Below are positions 1 to 9,865 of a stretch of DNA of 64,000 nt, piece after piece. This DNA comes from Pseudoalteromonas sp. H105 (GTDB lineage: Bacteria; Pseudomonadota; Gammaproteobacteria; Enterobacterales; Alteromonadaceae). The notes under the pieces are model-generated. The model was not told the origin of the DNA, searched no databases, and saw nothing but the letters and a program-made list of their open reading frames with translations. The DNA lies in assembly GCF_001469215.1 (NCBI RefSeq), contig NZ_LOFH01000005.1:186001-250000 (forward strand), given 5' to 3'. The translations under genes were made by a program, and so were the position numbers. Position 1 is the first letter of the stretch, and each line of letters begins with the position of its first letter.

Positions 1-6
1 TTGTAA

Positions 7-31
7 TTACCTGAGTAATTTAGTCAAGTAT
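7..31 (-). promoter_or_regulatory. Probable IscR type 1 operator with -35 element of the isc operon promoter
   Basis: Read on the minus strand, this 25-bp site matches the published type 1 IscR consensus (ATASYYGACT, a W-rich centre, then AGTCRRSTAT) at about 23 of 25 positions. It contains TTGACT, which would serve as the -35 element of a promoter firing leftwards out of the window. In enterobacteria and relatives iscR-iscSUA lies directly downstream of trmJ in the same orientation, and the site is where iscR would begin. Holo-IscR with its [2Fe-2S] cluster represses this promoter in E. coli. The match is seen by eye; the gene it controls lies outside the window, so its identity is inferred. 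Confidence 0.7.
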
Positions 32-48
32 TAGCTTATAACTTTCGC

Positions 49-774
49 TTATTTTATAGACTTATTTATTGACGTTAAAATGCCGCGCAAAATATTCATT
101 TCAGCGTCTTCTGGGCGTGCACGATTAAATAAGCGGCGTAGCTTTGTCATAACCAAACCGGGGTGTTGTTTGATAATAAAGCCGGTATTGTGGAGCGTTT
201 CTTCAAGGTGATCGTAAAACAGCTCTGTTTGCTTTGAGCTTGGGTAGACCGTTTCATCTTCTTCAACCACTTTTTTAGGCTGTTGGTTTAAAAATGCCAT
301 ACGCGTTTCATAACACAGGGTTTGAACCGCCATGGCTAAATTCAGTGAGCTATATTCTGGATTAGCAGGGATACAGACATGGTAATTACATAATTGTAAT
401 TCTTCATTCGTTAAGCCACTATTTTCACGACCAAAAACTAACGCCACAGGCCCATTAACAGCCTCATCAACTAGTTTTTCACCACATTCTCGTGGCTCAA
501 CCATAGGCCAAGAAAGTGTACGCGAGCGCGCACTGGTACCAATGGTAAGCGCACAATCAGCAATAGCATCCGCAACGGTATCGACAATCACCGCATTACC
601 GAGTACATCCGATGCACCCGCTGCCAGCGCACTAGCGTGACTATCAACTTCACACGCTGGGTCAACCAAATAAAGCTTTGATAAGCCCATGGTTTTCATT
701 GCACGTGCTGCAGAACCAATATTACCTGAATGCGAGGTGTTTACTAAAACAATACGGATGTCATCTAAGATCAT
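49..774 (-). CDS. trmJ: tRNA (cytidine/uridine-2'-O-)-methyltransferase TrmJ
   Basis: SPOUT-class methyltransferase that 2'-O-methylates position 32 in the anticodon loop of several tRNAs using SAM. The protein opens with [19 protein letters not shown], the typical TrmJ N-terminus. It carries the SPOUT knot motifs VFGRENSGL and [10 protein letters not shown] in the middle third. The reading frame is open back to an ATG at 798, but the ATG at 774 (MILDDIR) fits the family start and leaves room for a 5' leader after a TACAAT-like -10 at 817-812; 241 aa is a normal length. It is divergent from suhB, as in E. coli, and would be followed by iscR. Identification is confident; the start is moderately so. 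Confidence 0.93.
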   Translation of the reverse strand: MILDDIRIVLVNTSHSGNIGSAARAMKTMGLSKLYLVDPACEVDSHASALAAGASDVLGNAVIVDTVADAIADCALTIGTSARSRTLSWPMVEPRECGEKLVDEAVNGPVALVFGRENSGLTNEELQLCNYHVCIPANPEYSSLNLAMAVQTLCYETRMAFLNQQPKKVVEEDETVYPSSKQTELFYDHLEETLHNTGFIIKQHPGLVMTKLRRLFNRARPEDAEMNILRGILTSINKSIK

Positions 775-850
775 TGCGGTGTTACTTAACTCATACAAAA
801 AATTGGTGGGAATTGTAGCATGTATATTAGTTGTAAGCGATAAGCTGCGT

Positions 851-953
851 AGGTTCTAGGTTCTAGGTTCTAGGTTCTAGGTTCTAGGTTCTAGGTTCTA
901 GGTTCTAGGTTCTAGGTTCTAGGTTCTAGGTTCTAGGTTCTAGGTTCTAGGTT
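851..953. repeat. Tandem heptanucleotide array (AGGTTCT, 14.7 copies)
   Basis: 103 bp made of perfect head-to-tail copies of the 7-mer AGGTTCT, i.e. 14 full units plus AGGTT. Each junction creates CTAG, a tetranucleotide that is rare in many enteric genomes. A 7-bp period cycles through all frames and puts TAG in each of them, so it is non-coding on this strand. It sits in the divergent trmJ/suhB intergenic region, roughly 110 bp upstream of the likely suhB promoter. An almost identical array occurs at 36314-36415 in the same orientation. Its function is unknown. Confidence 0.98.
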
Positions 954-1059
954 AATCACAAATTTTTTGTTTAAGCTGGCATTACAAATTTTTTATGTAC
1001 TTTTTACCTTGCAACTCATACCAGTACAAAAAACACTCAGAACTATTTGGGGTTTGGTG

Positions 1060-1087
1060 TTTACTTTGTGTCAAAAGTCGCTAGAAT
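1060..1087 (+). promoter_or_regulatory. Likely suhB promoter
   Basis: TTTACT (1060-1065), a 16-bp spacer and TAGAAT (1082-1087) make a plausible sigma-70 promoter. It is followed about 50 bp later by the suhB ATG, with AAAGG just upstream of that ATG. It is inferred from motif match alone. Confidence 0.5.
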
Positions 1088-1137
1088 ACGCCAGCTTAAA
1101 ATATATAAACGTTCTTTTACAACCCAAAGGTAAAACC

Positions 1138-1941
1138 ATGCATCCAATGTTAAACATTGCGGTTCGCGCTGCGCGTAACGCAGGCAAACTTTTACTTCGC
1201 GCAAGTGAAGATTTATCAAAAGTTGAAGTGCAACAAAAAGGCACTAACGACTTAGTAACAAATATTGATAAAGAAGCTGAAGCCGTAATCCGTGACACTA
1301 TTTTACAGTCTTACCCGACTCACTCTATCGTGGGTGAAGAATTAGGTGAGCACAAAGGCAAGGATGCAGATTACCAATGGATTGTAGATCCTATTGATGG
1401 CACAACTAACTTCATCAAGGGTCTTCCTCATTTTGCGATCTCTATCGCGCTTAAAGTTAAAGGTCGTTTGGACCAATCTGTTATTTATGATCCTATCCGT
1501 GGCGAGCTTTTCACAGCTTCACGTGGTCAAGGCGCACAGCTTAACAGTAAACGTCTTCGCGTAAGCAAAACAACGGTTCTTGCGGGCACTGTACTTGCTA
1601 CTGGCTTCCCATATAAAAACAAACACCACATGGATGCATACACTGAAGCATTCAAAGCATTGTTTGTTCACACTGCTGATATTCGTCGTGCAGGTTGTAC
1701 AGCGTTAGATATGGCATATGTTGCAGCAGGTCGCGTTGATGGTTTCTTTGAAATTGGTTTAAAACCTTGGCACAGCGCTGCAGGTGAACTTATGGTTAAA
1801 GAAGCGGGCGGTATGGTTGTTGATTTCGCTGGCGGTAATAACTATAACCAAAGTGGTAACCTTATCTGTGGTGCTCCAAAACTGACACAAGCGATTATTC
1901 GTGAGATTCGTCCAGTTTTAACTGAATCATTACTTCGCTAA
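1138..1941 (+). CDS. suhB: SuhB, inositol-monophosphatase family protein / Nus-complex ribosome biogenesis factor
   Basis: Member of the inositol monophosphatase family. In E. coli SuhB binds NusA and acts in the rRNA antitermination complex, and its phosphatase activity is dispensable for that role. The 267-aa length equals E. coli SuhB. Metal-binding residues E67, D84 and D87 (IVGEELG, DPIDGTTNF) are present. The third-motif aspartate, D212 in the family WDxAAG motif, is replaced by histidine here (PWHSAAGE, codon CAC), so phosphatase activity may be reduced or lost. The frame is open upstream to 967, but the ATG at 1138 has AAAGG 7 bp before it and matches the family N-terminus (MHPMLNIAVRAAR). 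It is divergent from trmJ, as in enterics. Confidence 0.95.
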   Translation: MHPMLNIAVRAARNAGKLLLRASEDLSKVEVQQKGTNDLVTNIDKEAEAVIRDTILQSYPTHSIVGEELGEHKGKDADYQWIVDPIDGTTNFIKGLPHFAISIALKVKGRLDQSVIYDPIRGELFTASRGQGAQLNSKRLRVSKTTVLAGTVLATGFPYKNKHHMDAYTEAFKALFVHTADIRRAGCTALDMAYVAAGRVDGFFEIGLKPWHSAAGELMVKEAGGMVVDFAGGNNYNQSGNLICGAPKLTQAIIREIRPVLTESLLR

Positions 1942-1958
1942 ACTTAGCGTCAAGTAAG

Positions 1959-1984
1959 AAAAAGGAGCGTAGGCTCCTTTTTTA
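1959..1984. terminator. Bidirectional intrinsic terminator (suhB / solute-binding protein)
   Basis: Stem AGGAGC, loop GTAG, stem GCTCCT, flanked by an A-run on the left and a T-run on the right. It can therefore stop both suhB (+) and the converging gene whose stop codon is at 1982 (-). Confidence 0.88.
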
Positions 1985-2794
1985 TTGTGCGAAATACGGA
2001 TTGGCCAACGTAAGTTCTGTCGCTTTTGCCTCTTTGAAAGGCAGCGCATTTAAATCATCTGCAAAGTATTTATTAAATAACGCTAAAAACTCCCCAGACT
2101 GCTCCAGTTTCGTTAACCCTTGCTGTATTGCATTAGCGAGCGCTGGCTTTTCTTTCGATACAAAATAATAGAAGGCTGCTGGGTACTGAAGGTATATGTG
2201 CGGCACAATTGCCAGTTCATTATTATCTATCTCTCTAAGCTCAGAACTAACCTCGATAAATGACCGAGGAAAGTAATCAATCCTCCCAGCGGCAGTTAAA
2301 CCGAACATCGCTTTATAATTAGCTAATGGCCTAACGTTTAAACCATTATGTGACAACACTTTTGTATCCGGCCAATCATGCCCTTGCACTGCAGTAAGGG
2401 GTTGAAGTTGCTCAAGTGTTGTAATATTTTTGAACTGAGGCAGTAATTCACGTTGGGTTACTAGCGCGCGCTTACCAATGTACCCACGATATAATGGGAT
2501 TTTAATGGCGATTGCTAACGTTTCTCGCTCAGGGCTTGTCATGCTCCAATATAAATCGACCTCACTGTTTTGCAGGGTAATTAGCGTACGCTGTTGATGA
2601 GGGTGAACAATAATATAATTCAATGTAGCTGAATAGTTGGCGGCTTCAAGTGCTTTAATCAACAGTGTACTCAAGTATTCGTCACGCTTATATTGAGCGC
2701 GGGGCTCTTGCGCTACATTGATTGTTTGAGCTGATAACGCTGCACAAAAGAATATAAAACTATTAAATATTAAATAAGCAAATGATCGTGTCAT
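1982..2794 (-). CDS. Periplasmic solute-binding-like protein (SBP family 3 type)
   Basis: 270 aa with an N-terminal signal peptide (hydrophobic stretch to about residue 22, then SAQT). The body resembles bacterial extracellular solute-binding family 3 proteins: an alternation of two lobes, the segment SEVDLYWSMTSPERE typical of the amino-acid-binding hinge region, and a C-terminal LTKLEQSGEFLALFNKYF helix common to the family. No ABC permease or ATPase lies next to it. It may be an orphan binding protein, a sensor, or a catalytically silent relative as is frequent in Alteromonadales. The neighbour at 2861-4648 is a c-di-GMP protein, which could suggest a sensory role, but that is speculation. 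The ligand cannot be told from sequence. Confidence 0.72.
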   Translation of the reverse strand: MTRSFAYLIFNSFIFFCAALSAQTINVAQEPRAQYKRDEYLSTLLIKALEAANYSATLNYIIVHPHQQRTLITLQNSEVDLYWSMTSPERETLAIAIKIPLYRGYIGKRALVTQRELLPQFKNITTLEQLQPLTAVQGHDWPDTKVLSHNGLNVRPLANYKAMFGLTAAGRIDYFPRSFIEVSSELREIDNNELAIVPHIYLQYPAAFYYFVSKEKPALANAIQQGLTKLEQSGEFLALFNKYFADDLNALPFKEAKATELTLANPYFAQ

Positions 2795-2860
2795 TGATAT
2801 TATTTTCTGTTGGTTTTCTTTAAGCTACACGCTGTTGAATAAATACTCAAGTGTTCTATT

Positions 2861-4648
2861 TCATAACGCTTTTATATCGGGTGTTAATCTAACAACAGCA
2901 GGAGCTGGACTACGCCGCTTACAGACAAATAAATGACTTTCACGGTAACGTTTAGCCTCTTTTTTAGCGTCAGTCGCCAGTGCCGCAACTTGGTGGCTGT
3001 TATTACAGAGCGCTAAATCGGGTTCAACAAGGCCAATAGACAATGTAAGTAGCGGCACAAATTGTTTTTCACCTTCACGATTACTAGCCCAATACCCCCC
3101 ACTTGCAATATGTTCTGGCGTAAAAAAGGCGCGAGACTTCAGCTCAAACTGACTAATAATGTAATTACAAATCATAATGGCATCATCACTATCAAATACC
3201 ACCATGAAGTCATCTCCGCCTATATGACCTACAAAGCTGGGTATGTTCGTACACGCTTGAACAGTGACATCTGCTAACAACTTAATCACGCTGTCACCAC
3301 TGGCATAACCGTATAAGTCGTTAAACTGTTTAAAGTGGTTTAAATCAATGTAAGCAAGTGAAAAACTATTTTTAGTACGTAAGCGGTGCTCAATCGCCTC
3401 GTTAATAGCCACATTGCCAGGCAACATTGTGAGTGGATTTGCATGTTGCGCGTGGCGTATTTTTTCTTCAGTAATATGTTTTAAAATATCGCGTAACGGC
3501 GCTAAGCCTAAATACTTGTCAGATCGTGTGATGATTATATGGCGGCGAATATCAAAGTCATGCTCGGTGATTTGTTGGCTTACTGTATCTAACAGTTGAT
3601 TTTCATCAACAACAAGCGGCTGCTTATGCATTAAAGCCGTCACAGGTTGCTTGCCGTATAATGCATGGCCATAAGGGGCTGCAAACACTTCTGTTAACTG
3701 ATCTTTGTGGAGCAAACCAATAGGTTGGTGCTGTTCATTCAGCACTGCGATACTAATTATTGTTTTATCTTTTTCAAACAGCTTATGAGCATCTTTGCAG
3801 CGTGTGTTGCTGTCAATGCCAGGTTGATCCACCGCTAGCCAACCTATCGCCATAGACTGCTCAAGCTGATTGTTTAAAGGTGAGAAATTAAGTTGCTCTA
3901 ACTGCTTACTGTTAAACTGTGTACTCGGTCGCGTATTTGGCTTTTCAAGTAAAAAACCTTGTGCATTAACAATCCCCAGCCCTTCGAGTAAATACAGCTC
4001 TTCTATTCGTTCAATTCCCTCTGCAATCACCGCTGTATTGGTCACTTTGGCCAGCTCTATAATCGACTTCAAAAACTCTTTCTTGACGACGCTTTGGTCA
4101 CAATGATCAATAAAATAGCGATCGATTTTTACAAAATCAGGACATAATTCTGACCACTGTTTTAAACCAGAGTAACCAGCACCAAGGTCATCAATTGCAA
4201 TTGAGAAGCCCAGTTTACGGTAATGCGCAATGGTTTTGAGGAGCAAGAAGCCATCATCTACTTTTTCTTGTTCTGTTACTTCTATCACAACGCGACTGGC
4301 AGCGAGTCCAAATTTTTCAATTAGGTGAAGGGTTTCGCCTTTTGGATGGCAGGGGTCAAGTAGCGTTTTGGGGCTGACATTCAAAAACAGTTTGCCCTTC
4401 AAGCCTAGTTTTACAAAGCTTTCTATGGCTGTTGAGCGGCACAATAATTCCAACTCAGATATTTTCTCGTAATTAACAGCGGTACTAAACAATTCGCTTG
4501 GCATCTCAAGTAAGCTGCCTGCGGGGCCTCGGCTCAATGCTTCGTAACCTAATATCTGTTTACCAGAAATATCGAAAATAGGTTGAAACAAAGTTGTTAT
4601 ATCACTGTTATGCAATATATTTTCTAAAGAACGCTGCTGCTCACTCAC
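2861..4648 (-). CDS. c-di-GMP turnover protein: EAL - CBS-like pair - GGDEF (degenerate GGDDF)
   Basis: 595 aa with no membrane segment visible. The N-terminal EAL phosphodiesterase domain (about 15-250) keeps the full catalytic set: EAL at 36-38, N90, E123, D153-D154, K174, E210 and Q230. The middle (about 265-395) looks like paired CBS modules. The C-terminal cyclase-like domain (about 405-560) has IDLNHFKQFND and then GGDDF at 477-481 in place of GGDEF. A glutamate-to-aspartate change at that point often lowers or abolishes diguanylate cyclase activity, so the protein is more likely a phosphodiesterase with a regulatory GGDEF domain. This EAL-CBS-GGDEF order is known in gammaproteobacteria. 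It lies alone between single genes. Confidence 0.9.
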   Translation of the reverse strand: MSEQQRSLENILHNSDITTLFQPIFDISGKQILGYEALSRGPAGSLLEMPSELFSTAVNYEKISELELLCRSTAIESFVKLGLKGKLFLNVSPKTLLDPCHPKGETLHLIEKFGLAASRVVIEVTEQEKVDDGFLLLKTIAHYRKLGFSIAIDDLGAGYSGLKQWSELCPDFVKIDRYFIDHCDQSVVKKEFLKSIIELAKVTNTAVIAEGIERIEELYLLEGLGIVNAQGFLLEKPNTRPSTQFNSKQLEQLNFSPLNNQLEQSMAIGWLAVDQPGIDSNTRCKDAHKLFEKDKTIISIAVLNEQHQPIGLLHKDQLTEVFAAPYGHALYGKQPVTALMHKQPLVVDENQLLDTVSQQITEHDFDIRRHIIITRSDKYLGLAPLRDILKHITEEKIRHAQHANPLTMLPGNVAINEAIEHRLRTKNSFSLAYIDLNHFKQFNDLYGYASGDSVIKLLADVTVQACTNIPSFVGHIGGDDFMVVFDSDDAIMICNYIISQFELKSRAFFTPEHIASGGYWASNREGEKQFVPLLTLSIGLVEPDLALCNNSHQVAALATDAKKEAKRYRESHLFVCKRRSPAPAVVRLTPDIKAL

Positions 4649-4721
4649 CTATCACCAAGCCAATACTAATTATCAAGAGGCACATAAAGTAGCAATAATG
4701 TATGACAATTTTATGTCAACT

Positions 4722-5252
4722 TTACGGCTTTTGGCTAAGGCTCTTTTTAACCTGATCATAATGCGCTAAAGCTGAAATTATCTCATGTTTAGGCACCAAT
4801 AATACCAGCTCGTTTTTATCTGCTTTAATACTAAGCACCTGAATAGTCACAGCGTGAACTAATACCGCTTTTGCATGGTAACAAATTGGGTCATTAAATT
4901 TGGGGAGTGTTAAATTCGACAGTTGTTTACTTGTTATTTTTTCAAGTGCAGGAGAAGTTAATTCTGCCAATGCCGCGTTTAGCGCAGTTAAGTAATTTGT
5001 GCATTGGGGGTGCTGCTGCATAAACTGATCTAATAGCGCATTTGACACTTCAACAAGCGCAGTAGATTCTTTCGTTAAACTAGCAAGGCCTTGGCCCATA
5101 TTAATCGCATTAAGAAGATGAGAAGCTTGGGCATGAAAAGCCTCTGAAGGGAGTCGCTTTTTAGCTTCAGTTTTTACTTGCGGCTCTGGCTGGGGCTTAT
5201 CGCAAGCCGTTAATATAAAAACCGAGCACACGAATACAAACAACTTAAACAT
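4722..5252 (-). CDS. Hypothetical lipoprotein
   Basis: 176 aa. The N-terminus has a short lipoprotein signal peptide ending in LTAC, with Cys17 as the probable lipidated residue and Asp next to it, which in enterics favours inner-membrane retention. The rest is mostly helical with no recognised motif; two further Cys residues lie in the mature part. I do not recognise the family. It lies downstream of the secDF operon in the same orientation, separated by a terminator, so it probably has its own promoter. Confidence 0.72.
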   Translation of the reverse strand: MFKLFVFVCSVFILTACDKPQPEPQVKTEAKKRLPSEAFHAQASHLLNAINMGQGLASLTKESTALVEVSNALLDQFMQQHPQCTNYLTALNAALAELTSPALEKITSKQLSNLTLPKFNDPICYHAKAVLVHAVTIQVLSIKADKNELVLLVPKHEIISALAHYDQVKKSLSQKP

Positions 5253-5278
5253 AAATCAACACAATCCGTAACAACAAT

Positions 5279-5306
5279 AAAAGCCGCTTAAGTAAGCGGC
5301 TTTTAT
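5279..5306 (-). terminator. Intrinsic terminator of the sec operon
   Basis: AAAAGCCGCTTA and TAAGCGGCTTTT form a near-perfect hairpin with a small loop and flanking A/T runs, placed 19 bp after the secF stop codon. Confidence 0.85.
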
Positions 5307-5324
5307 ATAAGTGCAAATCTAAAC

Positions 5325-6272
5325 CTATGGCATTGGGTCTAGGTCTGCCCCTTCTTTTTCAATCACTTCTGGAATTAAATCTTCTTTGCTTACACCCATT
5401 GCAATGGCAACAGCACTAGCAACATAAACTGAAGAATAAGTACCAATAAACACACCAAACAATAATGCAGTGGCAAAGCCATGAATTGTTTGACCACCCC
5501 ATACGAACAATGAAATCAATACCAGGATTGTGGTAATTGAAGTCACTAAAGTACGGTTAAGGGTTTGTGTAAGTGAAATATCAATGATTTCAATGGTGTC
5601 GTCGATACGAACTTTACGGAAGTTCTCACGAATACGGTCAGATACAACAATAGTATCGTTAAGTGAGTAACCTATTACTGCAAGTATCGCGGCAAGAATG
5701 GTTAAATCAAACTCCAAGCCAAGCACTGAGAACAATCCTAGCGTAATAATCACGTCATGCATAAGTGCTGCAACTGCGCCTAATGCAAAGCGCCACTCAA
5801 AGCGAAACGCAACATAGATCAAGATACAAATCAGTGCAGTTAGCATGGCAAGGCCACCCTGCTCTTTTAAATCTTCACCAACACTTGGGCCTACAAACTC
5901 GATACGACGCATTTCAACACTATCATCAGCAGTTTTTAACGCCTCGATTACTTGGTTACCAATGACCTCAGCTTTTACGTCGTCACCGCGTGGGGCTAAA
6001 CGGACTAAGATTTCTTGGCTGGAGCCAAATAATTGCACCGATGCATCAGCAAAGCCATTTTCAGCTAATACTGAGCGCACCTTTTTTAAATCCGCTGGCT
6101 GCGAAAAACCAACTTCGACTGCTGTACCACCTGTGAAATCAAGGCCAAAGTTCAAGCCTTTGACAAAGATAGACGCAAGTGAAGCCAAAATAAGTAGTGT
6201 TGAGATACCCATTGCAACTTTGCGCAACGACATGAACTTTAATGTTCTTCCGCCTAATTTTAAAATTTGCAT
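5325..6272 (-). CDS. secF: Protein translocase subunit SecF
   Basis: Inner-membrane partner of SecD; the SecDF complex uses the proton-motive force to help pull exported proteins through SecYEG. 315 aa, typical length. It has a first TM near residues 18-36, the signature GLDFTGGTAVEV, a periplasmic P4 domain, and five further TM segments including the GYSLNDTIVVSDRIREN motif of the family. It starts 9 bp after the secD stop, so it is translationally linked to secD. Confidence 0.97.
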   Translation of the reverse strand: MQILKLGGRTLKFMSLRKVAMGISTLLILASLASIFVKGLNFGLDFTGGTAVEVGFSQPADLKKVRSVLAENGFADASVQLFGSSQEILVRLAPRGDDVKAEVIGNQVIEALKTADDSVEMRRIEFVGPSVGEDLKEQGGLAMLTALICILIYVAFRFEWRFALGAVAALMHDVIITLGLFSVLGLEFDLTILAAILAVIGYSLNDTIVVSDRIRENFRKVRIDDTIEIIDISLTQTLNRTLVTSITTILVLISLFVWGGQTIHGFATALLFGVFIGTYSSVYVASAVAIAMGVSKEDLIPEVIEKEGADLDPMP

Positions 6273-6281
6273 TATGGCTCC

Positions 6282-8141
6282 TTATATTGACAGCTTATCG
6301 ACACGTTTACCGCCGATAAATAAGTTGATCACGGCACGTGTACCCACTATTGCTGTAAACATTGAAGTAAGAATACCTATTGCTAATGTAACGGCAAAAC
6401 CAGCTATTGGACCAGTACCTACAGCAAACAAGATAATCGCTGCAATTAGCGTGGTGATATTCGCATCAAATATAGTACTAAATGCACTGTCATACCCATG
6501 ATGAACAGCTTGTTGAGGGCTACGGCCATCAGCCAGTTCTTCACGAATACGCTCAAATATTAGTACATTGGCATCAACCGCCATACCAACCGTTAATACA
6601 ATACCTGCAATACCTGGCAGTGTTAACGTTGCACCTGGGATCAATGACATAACGCCAATGATCAGCACTAAGTTAGCCGCCAATGCGATATTCGCAACTA
6701 AGCCAAAGCCTTTGTAATAGATCAACATAAACACAAGAACAAACAAGAAGCCTAGTGCAACCGCAGTCATACCTGCTTCAATATTTTCTTGGCCTAAACT
6801 TGGTCCTACCGTTCGCTCTTCAACGATTTGGATTGGCGCTACAAGAGCACCTGCGCGCAGAAGTAAACTTAAGTTATGCGCTTCTGCTGGGTTATCAATA
6901 CCGGTGATACGGAATGAACGGTCTAAACGCGCCTGAATTGTCGCAACGTTGATGACCTCTTCCACTTTAATCGGCGGAAGCGCTTTACCGTTGGCATCTT
7001 TTTTACCTGATGGCTTATATTCAATAAATACCGTAGCCATACGCTTACCGATTGCACGCTTGGTAAACGCATTCATTTTAGCGCCACCTTTGCTATCAAG
7101 GGTAATACTTACTTGTGGACGTTGATATTCATCAGCACCTGATTGCGCACCAGTAATGTGGCTACCTTCAAGAATAATGCGTTTTTTAAGCACTACAGGG
7201 TAGCCGTCACGGCTCATAATCATTTCAGTGCCTGGCGGAATACGCCCTTGCGCTGCCGCTGACACGTCTGCGTTTTCGTCTACTTCACGAAACTCAAGCG
7301 TGGCAGTTGCCCCTAAAATTTCTTTAGCACGCGCTGTATCTTGAACACCTGGAAGCTGTACAATAATACGCTCAGCGCCTTGACGTTGAACATTTGGCTC
7401 TGCAACACCAATCTGATTGATACGGTTACGAATAATCGTTTCATTTTGTTTGATTGCATAATCACGAATTTCTTTTAGCTTTAAATCACTTAGATTGGCA
7501 TAAAAAGCGTTTTCGTTTGAGCTATCATTGATGTACGTGTGAAGTGGGTAGCGAGATTGTAAGAAACGCTCAGCAGCGTCTCTGTCTTCTTCGCTGCGCA
7601 TCTCTACGCGCAGTCGTTCACTGTTTGCCACTCGGCGGATAGAGCGATAACGTAACTTTTCACCACGTAGGTCACTTTTGTAGTCTTGTTCCATTTGTTC
7701 CAGCGCGTTATCAACGGCTGTTACCATGTCGATTTCCATCGTAAAGTGAACACCGCCACTTAAATCCAAGCCCAATTTCATTGGATTACCACCAAGGCTT
7801 TTAAGCCAATGAGGTTGCGCCGGGGCCATATTAATGGCTGAGATGAAATCTTCGCTAAGTGCGTTACGCAGTAAATCTTGCGCTTTGAGTTGTTCTTCTA
7901 CATTTTTGAAGCGAACTAAAATTTGTCCACTTTCAAGTTTGCTAGATTTAACGGTAACGTTATTGTCTTTGAGGATGCCATTTACTGTATCTAATACACT
8001 GAGTTCAACATCAGCACCTTTTGCGCCAGAAACTTGTATGGCCGGATCACGGCCATACAAGTTTGGTGATGCATATAAAAGGCCCATTGCTAACACAGCG
8101 ATAACAAGTAAATACTTCCATAATGGAAACTTGTTTAACAC
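6282..8141 (-). CDS. secD: Protein translocase subunit SecD
   Basis: 619 aa RND-superfamily subunit of the SecDF translocation motor. It has an N-terminal TM, the conserved [15 protein letters not shown] motif, a large periplasmic P1 domain (about 120-440) and a C-terminal block of five TM segments with [18 protein letters not shown], which holds the proton-path aspartate. It follows yajC by 22 bp and precedes secF by 9 bp, the standard yajC-secD-secF order. Confidence 0.97.
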   Translation of the reverse strand: MLNKFPLWKYLLVIAVLAMGLLYASPNLYGRDPAIQVSGAKGADVELSVLDTVNGILKDNNVTVKSSKLESGQILVRFKNVEEQLKAQDLLRNALSEDFISAINMAPAQPHWLKSLGGNPMKLGLDLSGGVHFTMEIDMVTAVDNALEQMEQDYKSDLRGEKLRYRSIRRVANSERLRVEMRSEEDRDAAERFLQSRYPLHTYINDSSNENAFYANLSDLKLKEIRDYAIKQNETIIRNRINQIGVAEPNVQRQGAERIIVQLPGVQDTARAKEILGATATLEFREVDENADVSAAAQGRIPPGTEMIMSRDGYPVVLKKRIILEGSHITGAQSGADEYQRPQVSITLDSKGGAKMNAFTKRAIGKRMATVFIEYKPSGKKDANGKALPPIKVEEVINVATIQARLDRSFRITGIDNPAEAHNLSLLLRAGALVAPIQIVEERTVGPSLGQENIEAGMTAVALGFLFVLVFMLIYYKGFGLVANIALAANLVLIIGVMSLIPGATLTLPGIAGIVLTVGMAVDANVLIFERIREELADGRSPQQAVHHGYDSAFSTIFDANITTLIAAIILFAVGTGPIAGFAVTLAIGILTSMFTAIVGTRAVINLFIGGKRVDKLSI

Positions 8142-8163
8142 GTGTCTGTCCTTATTTTTATAA

Positions 8164-8502
8164 TTATAGCGACTTCATTGTGCCTTTAGGCAACACGGCA
8201 GAAACAGCAGATTTCTGCACAGTTACTTCTGCTTGATCGTTTAATGAAATAACGATGAAATCTTTATCTTCAGCAATCTTAGCGATTTTACCCACTAAAC
8301 CACCTTGAGTGAGTACTTCGTCGCCTTTTGCCATCGCGCTCATCAAGCTTTTATGCTCTTTAACGCGCTTAGCTTGTGGGCGGTAGATCAAAAAGTAAAA
8401 CACAAGACCAAAAATAGCTAACATGATCAGCATTTCATAACCACCGCCTGCTGGCGCTGCACCTGCCGCACTTGCGTGGGCGTTTGAAATAAATAAACTC
8501 AT
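8164..8502 (-). CDS. yajC: Preprotein translocase accessory subunit YajC
   Basis: 112-aa membrane protein with one TM near residues 22-40 ([20 protein letters not shown]), followed by the basic cytosolic segment and the family motif [14 protein letters not shown]. It associates with SecDF. It lies 36 bp downstream of tgt and 22 bp upstream of secD in the conserved operon. Confidence 0.96.
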   Translation of the reverse strand: MSLFISNAHASAAGAAPAGGGYEMLIMLAIFGLVFYFLIYRPQAKRVKEHKSLMSAMAKGDEVLTQGGLVGKIAKIAEDKDFIVISLNDQAEVTVQKSAVSAVLPKGTMKSL

Positions 8503-8538
8503 AACACTTCCTCTTTAATTTTTATAAAATTTAATTTC

Positions 8539-9696
<1,158 letters not shown>

Positions 9697-9820
9697 CTAC
9701 TGATGCCGGTAAATAATACCAACAAGCTATAATTTAACCGCTCGATTCTAACCTTTTTGTTAGCGCAATACTATTAATTGGGCTAAAAGTGAGAATTAAA
9801 AGAGCGAATACTCAAATCAA

Positions 9821-9847
9821 AAAAGCCCAACATGCAGCTGGGCTTTC
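9821..9847 (-). terminator. Terminator after queA
   Basis: AAAGCCCA and TGGGCTTT form a stem around a 9-nt loop; on the minus strand it is followed by a T-run. It sits 20 bp beyond the queA stop codon and splits queA from tgt transcriptionally, at least in part. Confidence 0.75.
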
Positions 9848-9865
9848 AACACATTAAGTTACCCG

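Noticed and set aside
851-953. CRISPR or telomere-like repeat, or a coding repeat
   Set aside because: Seven-base units without spacers inside a circular-type chromosome context; TAG occurs in every frame of the listed strand.
5845-6501. 218-codon frame opposite secF and secD
   Set aside because: Antisense shadow of well-identified secF/secD; the protein shows no domain or signal.
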